Assembly (NCBI RefSeq): GCF_001831475.1
Contig: NZ_CP017688.1
Span: 930,001-994,000 of the forward strand
Length of the DNA: 64,000 bases
Direction: 5' to 3'
From: Flavobacterium crassostreae
GTDB taxonomy: Bacteria; Bacteroidota; Bacteroidia; Flavobacteriales; Flavobacteriaceae
Shown: positions 36,535 through 44,415 of the stretch, in pieces
How positions within the stretch are numbered: the first letter of the stretch is position 1
How the letters are laid out: each line of letters starts with the position of its first letter
Translations under genes and position numbers: made by a program
Notes under the pieces: model-generated
Databases searched by the model: none
What the model was told of the DNA's origin: nothing
What the model saw: the letters and a program-made list of their open reading frames with translations, nothing else

Positions 36535-36612
36535 GGAGCCAAAACCTGCTCTACGCTGTATCTATCGTGGCGAACCCCGCCACAATAGGATGCCGCTACG
36601 ATCAGGGCTACA
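36535..36612 (+). repeat. Structured interspersed repeat, family 1, copy B
   Basis: This element is 78 nt, the same length as copy A. The hairpin is CTATCGTGGCG (36562-36572), loop AACCC, CGCCACAATAG (36578-36588), with 10 of 11 pairs. Most stem bases differ from copy A while pairing is kept. The outer helix AGCC plus CTG with CAGGGCT is identical to copy A. It ends 81 nt before the queD start. Confidence 0.87.
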
Positions 36613-36693
36613 GCCACCCAAAGACCAAAAGCCAAGATTTGCAGACCATTTCTCAACACAAATCACTAAATTTACACCCAAAAGTACACCCAG

Positions 36694-37146
36694 ATGAGCA
36701 ATATCAGAATAACAAAACAATTTAATTTCGAAACCGGACACGCCCTATACGGCTATGACGGCAAGTGCAAAAATGTTCACGGCCACAGCTACAAACTCTC
36801 CGTGACCGTAATAGGCCGCCCCATCACCAACAGAGAAGACGCAAAATTCGGAATGGTAATTGATTTTTCGGACCTAAAAAAAATCGTAAAAGAAGAAATA
36901 GTAGACCAATTTGACCACGCCACCGTCTTTAACCAAACCACCCCGCATATAGAGCTAGCCATGGAGCTCAAAAAACGCGGCCACCACGTTATCCTAGTAG
37001 ACTACCAACCCACCAGCGAAAACATGGTAATCGATTTTGCCCAAAGAATAAAAAGCAGACTACCGATAGGCATCCAGCTATTTTCCCTAAAATTACAAGA
37101 AACAGAATCATCCTTTGCAGAATGGTTTGCAAGCGATAATATATAA
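36694..37146 (+). CDS. queD: 6-carboxytetrahydropterin synthase (QueD/PTPS family)
   Basis: This 150-aa enzyme converts dihydroneopterin triphosphate into a tetrahydropterin on the path to queuosine. The zinc ligands are His16 in FETGHALYG and the two His of VHGHSYKL (29, 31), with the catalytic Cys25 in DGKCKNVHG. FDHATVFN and TSENMVIDFA supply the catalytic His and pterin-binding Glu region. No other queuosine genes are adjacent. lpxH follows 21 nt later, probably co-transcribed. Confidence 0.93.
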   Translation: MSNIRITKQFNFETGHALYGYDGKCKNVHGHSYKLSVTVIGRPITNREDAKFGMVIDFSDLKKIVKEEIVDQFDHATVFNQTTPHIELAMELKKRGHHVILVDYQPTSENMVIDFAQRIKSRLPIGIQLFSLKLQETESSFAEWFASDNI

Positions 37147-37167
37147 TTCCATTGACACCTTAGTTTA

Positions 37168-37923
37168 ATGAAACTACCCCATAACAAAAAAGTATACTTT
37201 GCTTCTGATCAGCATTTTGGAGCGCCAACACCAGAATTGAGTTTTCCTAGAGAAAAGAAATTTGTAGCATGGCTCGACCAAATAAAGACAGACGCCGAAG
37301 CAATTTTTTTGGTAGGCGATTTGTTTGATTTTTGGTTTGAATACCAAACCGTAGTCCCAAAGGGTTTTGTACGCGTATTGGGCAAACTAGCCGAAATACG
37401 AGACAGCGGCATTCCGATTTACTTCTTTGTAGGCAACCATGATCTATGGATGCACGGCTATTTTGAGAAAGAATTGAATATCCCAGTATATCATGACAAC
37501 CAAGAGTTTAACTTTTGGGGCACCAGCTTTTTGATAGGCCACGGAGATGGAAAAGGCCCGGGAGACATGGGGTACAAACGCATGAAAAAAGTATTCACCC
37601 ATCCGTTTTCTAAATGGTTATTTGGATGGTTGCATCCAGATATTGGCGTGCGTTTGGCACAATACCTATCGGTAAAAAATAAATTGATCTCCGGAGACGA
37701 AGACATCACCTTTTTGGGAGAAGACAACGAGTGGTTGATCCTATATGCCAAAAAGAAACTAGAAACCAAACACTACAACTACTTGGTTTTTGGACACCGT
37801 CACTTACCCATGAAAGTCACCATAGGCCAAGATTCGCACTATGTCAATCTAGGAGATTGGATTAGTTATTTTACCTACGGTGTTTTTGACGGCCAAACCT
37901 TTGAGATCCAAAAATACCAATAA
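37168..37923 (+). CDS. lpxH: UDP-2,3-diacylglucosamine diphosphatase
   Basis: This 251-aa calcineurin-like phosphoesterase makes lipid X in lipid A synthesis at the inner-membrane surface. The metal motifs appear in order: SDQHFG (Asp14, His16), VGDLFDFWFEY, VGNHDLWMHGYF, IGHGDGKGPGD and FGHRHLP. The spacing and FDFWFEY match LpxH. It lies directly downstream of queD. Confidence 0.93.
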   Translation: MKLPHNKKVYFASDQHFGAPTPELSFPREKKFVAWLDQIKTDAEAIFLVGDLFDFWFEYQTVVPKGFVRVLGKLAEIRDSGIPIYFFVGNHDLWMHGYFEKELNIPVYHDNQEFNFWGTSFLIGHGDGKGPGDMGYKRMKKVFTHPFSKWLFGWLHPDIGVRLAQYLSVKNKLISGDEDITFLGEDNEWLILYAKKKLETKHYNYLVFGHRHLPMKVTIGQDSHYVNLGDWISYFTYGVFDGQTFEIQKYQ

Positions 37924-37935
37924 ACTCTCTTGGAG

Positions 37936-38292
37936 TTAATTTCGACCAATTCCATTACAATATTCCTCCAAATTTATTTTAAATAAAGTGCCCTCCACAA
38001 GATCTTTAATTGCTTTTAACTCACGCATCGAAACCGCTAAATCAATTTGAGAACAAGGCGTTTTTAATAAAAACTTGTAGCAATTATTCTTTAGCGGACA
38101 GCCATCACAGCATTTGTTTAATTGGTAACTTTCGTCAATACAGCCTCTAAATAGTTGCAACTCTTGTCTGGTAAAATAAAAACCGGTTTCTCTAAAAATC
38201 AATTGGATGCAGTGGGTTAGGACCTCGTTTTCTTTTTTCCAAAAAAAAGAAGTGCCAGAATTGTTGTAATAAATTTGCTTCATTTCGTCCAT
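37936..38292 (-). CDS. Small cysteine-rich protein, unknown (DUF6686-like)
   Basis: This 118-aa soluble protein has six cysteines clustered at 51, 61, 62, 65, 71 and 80 (CCDGCPLKNNC core), the pattern of a metal-binding site. A further Cys lies at 28 and another near the C-terminus. It appears to be a conserved flavobacterial protein (possibly DUF6686), but I cannot assign a role. The start may be Met4 rather than Met1. It is convergent with lpxH, with 12 nt between the stops, and no terminator is visible in that gap. Confidence 0.75.
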   Translation of the reverse strand: MDEMKQIYYNNSGTSFFWKKENEVLTHCIQLIFRETGFYFTRQELQLFRGCIDESYQLNKCCDGCPLKNNCYKFLLKTPCSQIDLAVSMRELKAIKDLVEGTLFKINLEEYCNGIGRN

Positions 38293-38350
38293 AAGAATTC
38301 ATTTGCAACAAAGATACTAATTATTTAGATTTATTCTAAATAAAAAAACA

Positions 38351-39634
38351 TTAATCTTCTTTCTCATGCTCTTCTATGTCTTTGGTAAGGTCTAGTTTTC
38401 TAAAAGTAGGAGAGATTATTCCTGTAGTAAGCACTACAAAAAGCGTCATGGTGCCTCCAAAAACTACCGCCGTTACCGTTCCCATTAATTTGGCAGTTAA
38501 GCCACTTTCAAAAGCGCCCAACTCATTCGAAGATCCCACAAACATAGAATTTACCGAAGCCACACGACCACGCATAGAATCGGGGGTTTTTAGTTGCAAA
38601 ATAGTTTGTCTAATTACCATTGAAATTCCATCAAATACCCCGCTAAAAAACAAAGCAAGCAAAGAGACCCAAAATATAGTAGAAAGACCAAAAACAATAA
38701 TACTAACTCCAAAGGCAAATATGGCAACCAATAATTTCATTCCTGCATTTTTGCTTAAAGGCACATAGGCAGTAATGAGCATGGTGATCAAAGCCCCAAT
38801 AGCAGGGGCGGCTCTCAAAAAGCCAAATCCTTCGGGCCCTACTTTTAAAATATCTTGTGCAAAAATGGGTAACAAAGCCACGGCGCCACCAAATAAAACA
38901 GCCACCATATCTAGAGTTATGGCTCCTAAAATGGTTTTATTGTTAAAAACAAATCGGATGCCTTCGGTTAAACTCTGCATCACTGGCTCGCCAATTTTTG
39001 GATTCAAAATAGGCTTAGGATCAATTTGAGATAAGGCAATTAATGCTACAACCGAACAGGCAAAAACCGAACACAATGACCAATGAACACCGATCCAGGT
39101 AATAAAAAAACCGGCAACCGCTGGTCCCAAAACGGTAGCTGCTTGCCAAATAGAGCTACTCCATGTAGCGGCATTAGGATAGGCTTTTTTGGGTATGAGC
39201 AAAGCCAAAAAAGAAAAAATAGTAGGTCCCAAAAATGCCCGAACCAAACCGCCTAAAAAAACCATAAAATAAATAGCATACAAAATAGTTTGGGTATCCA
39301 AACCAGAAACTATTTCAGGCCAAGTCAGCAAAAAAAGACCAAAACTAATAATCGAGAATGCCAGAATACATTTTACCAATAATCCTTTTTTTTCTTTTTG
39401 ATCCACAATATGCCCAGCAAATAAGGCCATGGATACTGCCGGAATGACTTCCATTAAGCCAATTATTCCTAAAGATAAAGGGTCTTTGGTGATGCTATAC
39501 ACCTGCCATTCAATCACAATAAATTGCATAGACCAGGCAAAAACCATCGCAAAACGCATTACTAAAAATAAGGAAAACTCTCTAAAACGTAAGGCAGCGT
39601 AGGGGTCTTTTTTGGGTAGTTTGTTGGCACTCAT
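38351..39634 (-). CDS. MFS transporter
   Basis: This 427-aa integral membrane protein has about twelve hydrophobic segments, beginning with FSLFLVMRFAMVFAWSMQFIV; LFAGHIVDQKEKKGLL is the cytoplasmic loop 2-3 motif. It resembles the MFS_3/EntS-type exporters, with MRGRVASVNSMFVGSSNELG late in the sequence. The start at 39632-39634 is fixed by an ATGA overlap with the recJ stop (39631-39633); the longer frame to 39682 is inside recJ. The substrate is unknown; efflux is likely for the family. Confidence 0.9.
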   Translation of the reverse strand: MSANKLPKKDPYAALRFREFSLFLVMRFAMVFAWSMQFIVIEWQVYSITKDPLSLGIIGLMEVIPAVSMALFAGHIVDQKEKKGLLVKCILAFSIISFGLFLLTWPEIVSGLDTQTILYAIYFMVFLGGLVRAFLGPTIFSFLALLIPKKAYPNAATWSSSIWQAATVLGPAVAGFFITWIGVHWSLCSVFACSVVALIALSQIDPKPILNPKIGEPVMQSLTEGIRFVFNNKTILGAITLDMVAVLFGGAVALLPIFAQDILKVGPEGFGFLRAAPAIGALITMLITAYVPLSKNAGMKLLVAIFAFGVSIIVFGLSTIFWVSLLALFFSGVFDGISMVIRQTILQLKTPDSMRGRVASVNSMFVGSSNELGAFESGLTAKLMGTVTAVVFGGTMTLFVVLTTGIISPTFRKLDLTKDIEEHEKED

Positions 39635-41322
39635 TCTTGAATTTCTTTTAGTCTTAATTGGGTTGTAGTCTTGCCATTCCATTGGTTTTCATCAATACAA
39701 TATGCCGCCTGGAAAGGACTTTGATTTTTGGTAAGGTTTATTTTTGGGCCTAAACCAAAACCTATTGCAGCAATTCCTGGGGAGTTGTTTTGTTTGACAA
39801 AAAGCCGCAAATGTTCATTATTTTTTCCCATGGTTTTTGGATAGCCGGTATCTATAATGTTTTTGCTCCAAAAAACTGGAGTTCTGTTCTGAGGGCCAAA
39901 AGGCTCAAATTGTTTTAGAATTCGGAATAACTTGGGCGTAATGTCTGTAAATTGAATTTCGGCATCTATTTCGATTTCTTGCGTAAGCATTTCGGGCAAG
40001 ATGGTTTTTTGTACTTGTTTTTCAAATGCGGCTTTAAATGCAGGATAGTTTTCAGGAAGTATAGTCATTCCTGCGGCATACATATGGCCTCCAAACTGAT
40101 CTAAATACTCTGAGCAAGCTTCTAGCGCATTATAAACATCAAATCCTTTTACAGATCGTGCCGAGGCGGCGTATTTGTCTCCACTTTTGGTAAAAACTAA
40201 AGTAGGGCGGTAATGGGTTTCTATCAATCTAGAGGCTACAATACCAATGACACCTTTGTGCCAATCTTCCTGAAAAACCACAGTAGTAAACCTATTGGTT
40301 TCTTTATTGTCTTCTATTTGAGTGAGTGCCTCTTGGGTTATTTGTCGGTCCAATTCTTTCCGATAGGAGTTGTATTGTTCAATTTGGGAAGCAAATAGTT
40401 GGGCTTGTTCCAAATTAAATTCGGTCAATAATTCTACTGCCCGATTGCCATGTTGTATCCGTCCTGCTGCATTGATTCTGGGCGCTAACACAAAAACAAC
40501 ATCGGTTATGTCTATGGGGTGTTTTTTTATCTGAGAGACCAAGGCTTTAATTCCGGGTCTTGGATTGGTGTTGATCACTTGTAGTCCATAGTAAGCCAAC
40601 ACCCGATTCTCGCCAGTCATCGGTACAATATCTGCTGCAATAGCGGTTGCTACTAAATCTAGATATGGGGTCAAATCGGCACTTGTTTCTCCTTTATTGC
40701 TACCCAAAGCTTGTATCAATTTAAAGCCTACGCCGCAGCCACAGAGTTCCTCATAGGGATAGTTGCAATCGGCTCTTTTGGGATCCAATACCGCAACGGC
40801 TTCGGGGAGTTGGTCTCCTGGTCTGTGGTGGTCACAAATAATAAAATCAATCTGTTTGGCTTTTGCGTAAGCAACCATATCTATGGATTTGATACCGCAA
40901 TCCAAAGCAATGATTAGGCTAAAACCATTGTCATGGGCAAAATCAATACCTTTATAAGAGATGCCATATCCTTCTAGATACCGATCTGGAATATAAGTGG
41001 CAACATCCGGATAATAGGATTTTAAGTAAGAAGATACTAACGAAACAGCTGTGGTGCCATCTACGTCATAATCTCCAAAAACCAGTATGCGTTCTTGTTT
41101 GGCAATTGCTAATTCAATTCGGGCAACAGCTTTGTCCATGTCTTTCATCAAGAACGGATCATGAAGGTGGCTCAGAGAGGGCCGAAAAAAATCTTTGGCT
41201 TGATCAAAAGTGGATATGCCTCGTTGTACCAGTAGGTTAGCTACAAAATCTTCCACATTTAAGGCAGCAGCTAGTTGGGCAACAGTCTCTTTGGGAGGTT
41301 TTGGTTTTAGGGTCCAACGCAT
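39631..41322 (-). CDS. recJ: Single-stranded-DNA-specific exonuclease RecJ
   Basis: This 563-aa 5'-3' exonuclease acts in recombination and mismatch repair. DHH-family motifs: FGDYDVDGTTAV (Asp84, Asp86), IIALDCGIKS, CDHHRPGD (164-166), the RINAAGRIQHG motif near 285 and the DHHA1 motif GGHMYAAGM near 416-424. It is translationally coupled to the MFS gene through a 4-nt overlap. It may cooperate with the AddAB enzyme at the other end of the window. Confidence 0.96.
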   Translation of the reverse strand: MRWTLKPKPPKETVAQLAAALNVEDFVANLLVQRGISTFDQAKDFFRPSLSHLHDPFLMKDMDKAVARIELAIAKQERILVFGDYDVDGTTAVSLVSSYLKSYYPDVATYIPDRYLEGYGISYKGIDFAHDNGFSLIIALDCGIKSIDMVAYAKAKQIDFIICDHHRPGDQLPEAVAVLDPKRADCNYPYEELCGCGVGFKLIQALGSNKGETSADLTPYLDLVATAIAADIVPMTGENRVLAYYGLQVINTNPRPGIKALVSQIKKHPIDITDVVFVLAPRINAAGRIQHGNRAVELLTEFNLEQAQLFASQIEQYNSYRKELDRQITQEALTQIEDNKETNRFTTVVFQEDWHKGVIGIVASRLIETHYRPTLVFTKSGDKYAASARSVKGFDVYNALEACSEYLDQFGGHMYAAGMTILPENYPAFKAAFEKQVQKTILPEMLTQEIEIDAEIQFTDITPKLFRILKQFEPFGPQNRTPVFWSKNIIDTGYPKTMGKNNEHLRLFVKQNNSPGIAAIGFGLGPKINLTKNQSPFQAAYCIDENQWNGKTTTQLRLKEIQE

Positions 41323-41378
41323 GGTTTAGGATTTCAAGTTTTATTTTTTTTGGTAAAAAAAAGCAGGGTCTGATTGGT

Positions 41379-41723
41379 TTATTTTAACGCCAAAGCATCT
41401 GCTTCAAAGTGTAGCCCATCCCATCCAGTAAGCATAAAATTCCGGATATTTTGATGGTCTGTTCCGTTGGGGTGGTTTAGAACATCTTCAAAATAATAGG
41501 CTCCAAAACAGGCTAGGGTTTGGTCTAGAGAGAGTTGTTGTGCTTTTGCAAAAGCGAACAATTTACAAGAGCCAGAGTTTTGTCCAGCGGCATTGTGTAG
41601 GGTTCCGTTTTGAAAAGCGGTAGGGGTAAAGGTATACTTATCTTCAATCACTGCCATAGTATCTGCAAAGACAATTGTTTTAGGGTTTTGTTTTAGGGTA
41701 GTGAGGTAGGTAGATAATGTCAT
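41379..41723 (-). CDS. HopJ-family protein
   Basis: This 114-aa protein matches the HopJ family: IEDKYTFTPTAFQNG, NAAGQNSGSCKLFAFA, ACFGAYYFEDVL and HQNIRNFMLTGWDGL. The family was named from a plant-pathogen type III effector but is a common chromosomal protein in bacteria without such systems. No secretion apparatus is nearby. Its ATG overlaps the rsmI stop (ATGA), so it is translationally coupled to a 16S rRNA methyltransferase, suggesting a housekeeping role. The exact function is unknown. Confidence 0.9.
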   Translation of the reverse strand: MTLSTYLTTLKQNPKTIVFADTMAVIEDKYTFTPTAFQNGTLHNAAGQNSGSCKLFAFAKAQQLSLDQTLACFGAYYFEDVLNHPNGTDHQNIRNFMLTGWDGLHFEADALALK

Positions 41724-42454
41724 GATGCAGTGTTTTGGGTATCGTTTTGATTGGAGAATTTACTTTTTTTGGCTTCTTTAACAAATGGTTTGCCGGCTAG
41801 AACCACTACAATTTCGCCTCGAGGGGCAGTTTTTTCAAAATGCGTTAGCACTTCCTGAGCAGTTCCTCTTACATTTTCTTCGTGTAGTTTGGATAATTCT
41901 CTAGAAACACATAGTTGTCGATCGGCACCAAAATAGGTGATAAATTCGGCTAATGTTTTGAGTAGTTTATGTGGCGATACATACAGAATCATGGTTCTGC
42001 TTTCTTCGGCTAATTCTAAATAACGGGTCTGACGGCCTTTTTTTTCGGGCAAAAACCCTTCAAAAACAAATTTATCATTAGGCAAGCCACTATTGACCAA
42101 GGCAGGCACAAATGCAGTTGCTCCGGGCAGGCACTCTACGTTAATTCCGTTTTCGACACAGGCGCGGGTGAGCAAAAAACCAGGATCCGATATTGCTGGC
42201 GTTCCGGCATCAGAGATCAAGGCAATGGTTTCTCCGGCTTTCAAGCGGGCAAGTACATTTTCAATTGTTTTGTGCTCGTTGTGCATGTGGTGGCTGTGCA
42301 TGTGGGTGCCTATTTCAAAATGTTTTAAGAGTTTTCCGCTGGTGCGTGTGTCTTCTGCAAGAATTAAATCGGCTTCTTTGAGAATACGGATGGCTCTAAA
42401 AGTCATGTCTTCGAGATTGCCTATAGGGGTAGGAACGATATATAATTTGGACAT
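41720..42454 (-). CDS. rsmI: 16S rRNA (cytidine1402-2'-O)-methyltransferase
   Basis: This 244-aa SAM-dependent tetrapyrrole-methylase-fold enzyme modifies C1402 of 16S rRNA. Motifs include LYIVPTPIGNLEDMTFRA at the N-terminus, LAEDTRTSGKLLKHF, ISDAGTPAISDPGFLL, LPGATAFVPALVNSGLP and LCVSRELSKLHEE. The start at MSKLYIVPTP (42452-42454) is used; the frame upstream to 42502 has no family similarity. The C-terminus has a short lysine/asparagine-rich extension past the usual end. Confidence 0.94.
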   Translation of the reverse strand: MSKLYIVPTPIGNLEDMTFRAIRILKEADLILAEDTRTSGKLLKHFEIGTHMHSHHMHNEHKTIENVLARLKAGETIALISDAGTPAISDPGFLLTRACVENGINVECLPGATAFVPALVNSGLPNDKFVFEGFLPEKKGRQTRYLELAEESRTMILYVSPHKLLKTLAEFITYFGADRQLCVSRELSKLHEENVRGTAQEVLTHFEKTAPRGEIVVVLAGKPFVKEAKKSKFSNQNDTQNTAS

Positions 42455-42534
42455 AATAAGGAATACATGGATTTTTAAAAAGAAAAAATAGAACGCCAAC
42501 AACAGGATGTATTTTACATGGAATGGAAACTATT

Positions 42535-43434
42535 TTATAAAAATTTCTTTTCAATAATAGCAATAAAACGTTCTGCATAATCGTCTTTTCCTTTCCAGTT
42601 ATTGTAGTCTGGTTTTACCATTTCTTCAATAAAATTGCGCGTTTCATAAAAAGTATCAAAGGTGATTAATTGATTTAAAACCCGATTATAATCTTCTTCG
42701 CTATTACCAAAAAGATGTTTTACAAAGGCAATCCTGTCGTTGAGATCAATCTCAATCCCTTTAGAAAACGTATCGTTTAGAGAGGCCTTTTTTGGAGCCA
42801 CTGGAATTGCTGCTTTCTCTGCAGTAGGCACTTGAGTTGTACTAATGCTAGGCGTTTCTTTTTCTATAATAGGCTCTAAAACAGGTTCAAAAACAGGTTC
42901 TGGAGCAATGGGAGCTACGTCTTCTACCTTTATAAATTGTGGGTGGTTATAATTGCCTCCCAATAAATCCTCAAACGAAATCTGTATTGCTTCGGGTTTA
43001 GTAACCGCGGGAGTTCCTTTAAGCAATTCTGCCGTAGGGATGGTCTCTTCTTTAGGGGTGGCTTGTTGTGTAGGAGCACTATTTGGTTGGGTATCTTTGG
43101 CAAGGGGAACAGTTTCCAAAACAGTAGGGATTGTATTTGCGGCAGTTTCTGGTGCCCAAGCGGTTGGCATAGCTTCAACAGAAGTCGTTTCGGGCTTGCT
43201 ACTTGCCGCTACAGGAGTTGGAGTAGCATAAAAACCATCTATTTCGTGTTCTATTTCTTGGCGTCCAATGGTAGGTTTGGTATCTCCGTAGTGTTGGTCA
43301 ATAAATTTTAACACCGAGAGTTTTTCGTATAATTTTTGGGTTTCTAAATACAATTGGTCAATATCCGATTTGTTTTTAAGTTGTAATACTCTGTGAGCAA
43401 TGCTAATTAAATCAGCTTGGAGTTTTTTTTTCAT
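42535..43434 (-). CDS. Hypothetical protein with disordered Pro/Thr/Glu-rich centre
   Basis: This 299-aa protein has an N-terminal helical block (about 1-65, KKKLQADLISIAHRVLQLKN with KLYEKLSVLKFIDQHYG), a long low-complexity centre (about 70-215) rich in Pro, Ala, Thr and Glu, and a conserved-looking C-terminal helical domain (about 220-299, DLNDRIAFVKHLFGNSEEDY and WKGKDDYAERFIAIIEKKFL). The two folded ends joined by a linker suggest a scaffold or adaptor. I do not recognise the family beyond flavobacterial hypothetical proteins. It is followed on the same strand by rsmI after 80 nt and diverges from tdk. Confidence 0.8.
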   Translation of the reverse strand: MKKKLQADLISIAHRVLQLKNKSDIDQLYLETQKLYEKLSVLKFIDQHYGDTKPTIGRQEIEHEIDGFYATPTPVAASSKPETTSVEAMPTAWAPETAANTIPTVLETVPLAKDTQPNSAPTQQATPKEETIPTAELLKGTPAVTKPEAIQISFEDLLGGNYNHPQFIKVEDVAPIAPEPVFEPVLEPIIEKETPSISTTQVPTAEKAAIPVAPKKASLNDTFSKGIEIDLNDRIAFVKHLFGNSEEDYNRVLNQLITFDTFYETRNFIEEMVKPDYNNWKGKDDYAERFIAIIEKKFL

Positions 43435-43676
43435 AACCTTTAAATTATTGTATGTATGGCGTTTTTTATTTGTTTAAAAATGCAGCTTGAAACCGCTATC
43501 CAGGCTTTGTAAAGGATTAAAAAATAGGTTTAATTTTTTAAATAAGCCTTTGCAAGACCTCAAATGCATAAAAAAATAGTTACTTTTGGAATTGTGTAAA
43601 AGTATAAAATATTAAGCCGAATTGGTACACTACAAAGGAATAAAATCTATTCCTTTTTTAAGTCAAAAAATACAAA

Positions 43677-44273
43677 ATGTTTCTTGAAAATACGGTAAAT
43701 CATAAAGAGCAATTTGGCTGGATTGAAGTTATCTGTGGTTCGATGTTTTCGGGCAAAACCGAAGAATTAATCCGCAGGCTCAAAAGAGCCCAATTTGCCA
43801 AGCAAAAAGTAGAAATTTTTAAACCCGAGCTAGATACGCGTTACCACCAAGAAAACGTAGTGTCTCACGATGCCAATGCAATCCGTTCTACGGCGGTGCC
43901 TGCTGCTGCTAATATTGCTATATTGGCACAAGGTTGTGCGGTAGTGGGTATTGATGAGGCGCAGTTTTTTGATGACGAAATTGTCAAAATCTGCAACGAT
44001 CTTGCCAATCAAGGCATTCGTGTTATTGTGGCTGGGCTAGACATGGATTTTAAAGGAAATCCTTTTGGGCCTATGCCGGCATTGATGGCAACAGCCGAAT
44101 ATGTGACCAAAGTGCATGCTGTGTGTACCCGCACAGGAAATCTAGCAAACTATAGTTTTAGAAAAACAGCCAATGATAAATTGGTTATGTTAGGAGAAAC
44201 CCAAGAGTATGAGCCGCTGAGTCGTGCGGCTTATTACCACGCTATGCGCAAAGATCAAGAAGAAAAGAAGTAA
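43677..44273 (+). CDS. tdk: Thymidine kinase (type II)
   Basis: This 198-aa dTMP-salvage enzyme has Walker A GSMFSGKTEE (21-30), VVGIDEAQFFDDEI with catalytic Glu94, VIVAGLDMDFKGNPFGPM and the substrate lasso NYSFRK. The structural zinc site of this family normally uses two Cys pairs; here the first reads C150-T-R-T and the second region reads YYHAMRKD, leaving one of four cysteines. The enzyme fold should be kept without zinc. A TACTTTTG box at 43581-43588 lies 88 nt upstream. Confidence 0.94.
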   Translation: MFLENTVNHKEQFGWIEVICGSMFSGKTEELIRRLKRAQFAKQKVEIFKPELDTRYHQENVVSHDANAIRSTAVPAAANIAILAQGCAVVGIDEAQFFDDEIVKICNDLANQGIRVIVAGLDMDFKGNPFGPMPALMATAEYVTKVHAVCTRTGNLANYSFRKTANDKLVMLGETQEYEPLSRAAYYHAMRKDQEEKK

Positions 44274-44334
44274 TTTATAAAACAGATTAAATAACCAAAA
44301 AACGCTCCGTTTTCTTTTTTGCAGAAGCTAAAAA

Positions 44335-44395
44335 AACCATTAAAAAGGCACTAAAGTTAAGCTACAACTTAACTTATAGTGCCTTTTTAATGGTT
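44335..44395. terminator. Very long near-perfect inverted repeat between tdk and rpoN
   Basis: AACCATTAAAAAGGCACTA (44335-44353) is the exact complement of 44377-44395. After a one-base bulge, AAGTTAAG (44354-44361) pairs with CTTAACTT (44368-44375), leaving a six-base loop. The 27-bp helix is far larger than the other terminators here. With A/T-rich stem ends it should stop both convergent genes, but may have an added role. Confidence 0.85.
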
Positions 44396-44415
44396 CTAAA
44401 AGAGATGTAGCAATC

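Noticed and set aside
41379..41723. A type III secretion effector locus
   Set aside because: The HopJ-family gene is embedded in housekeeping genes, with no secretion apparatus or chaperone nearby.
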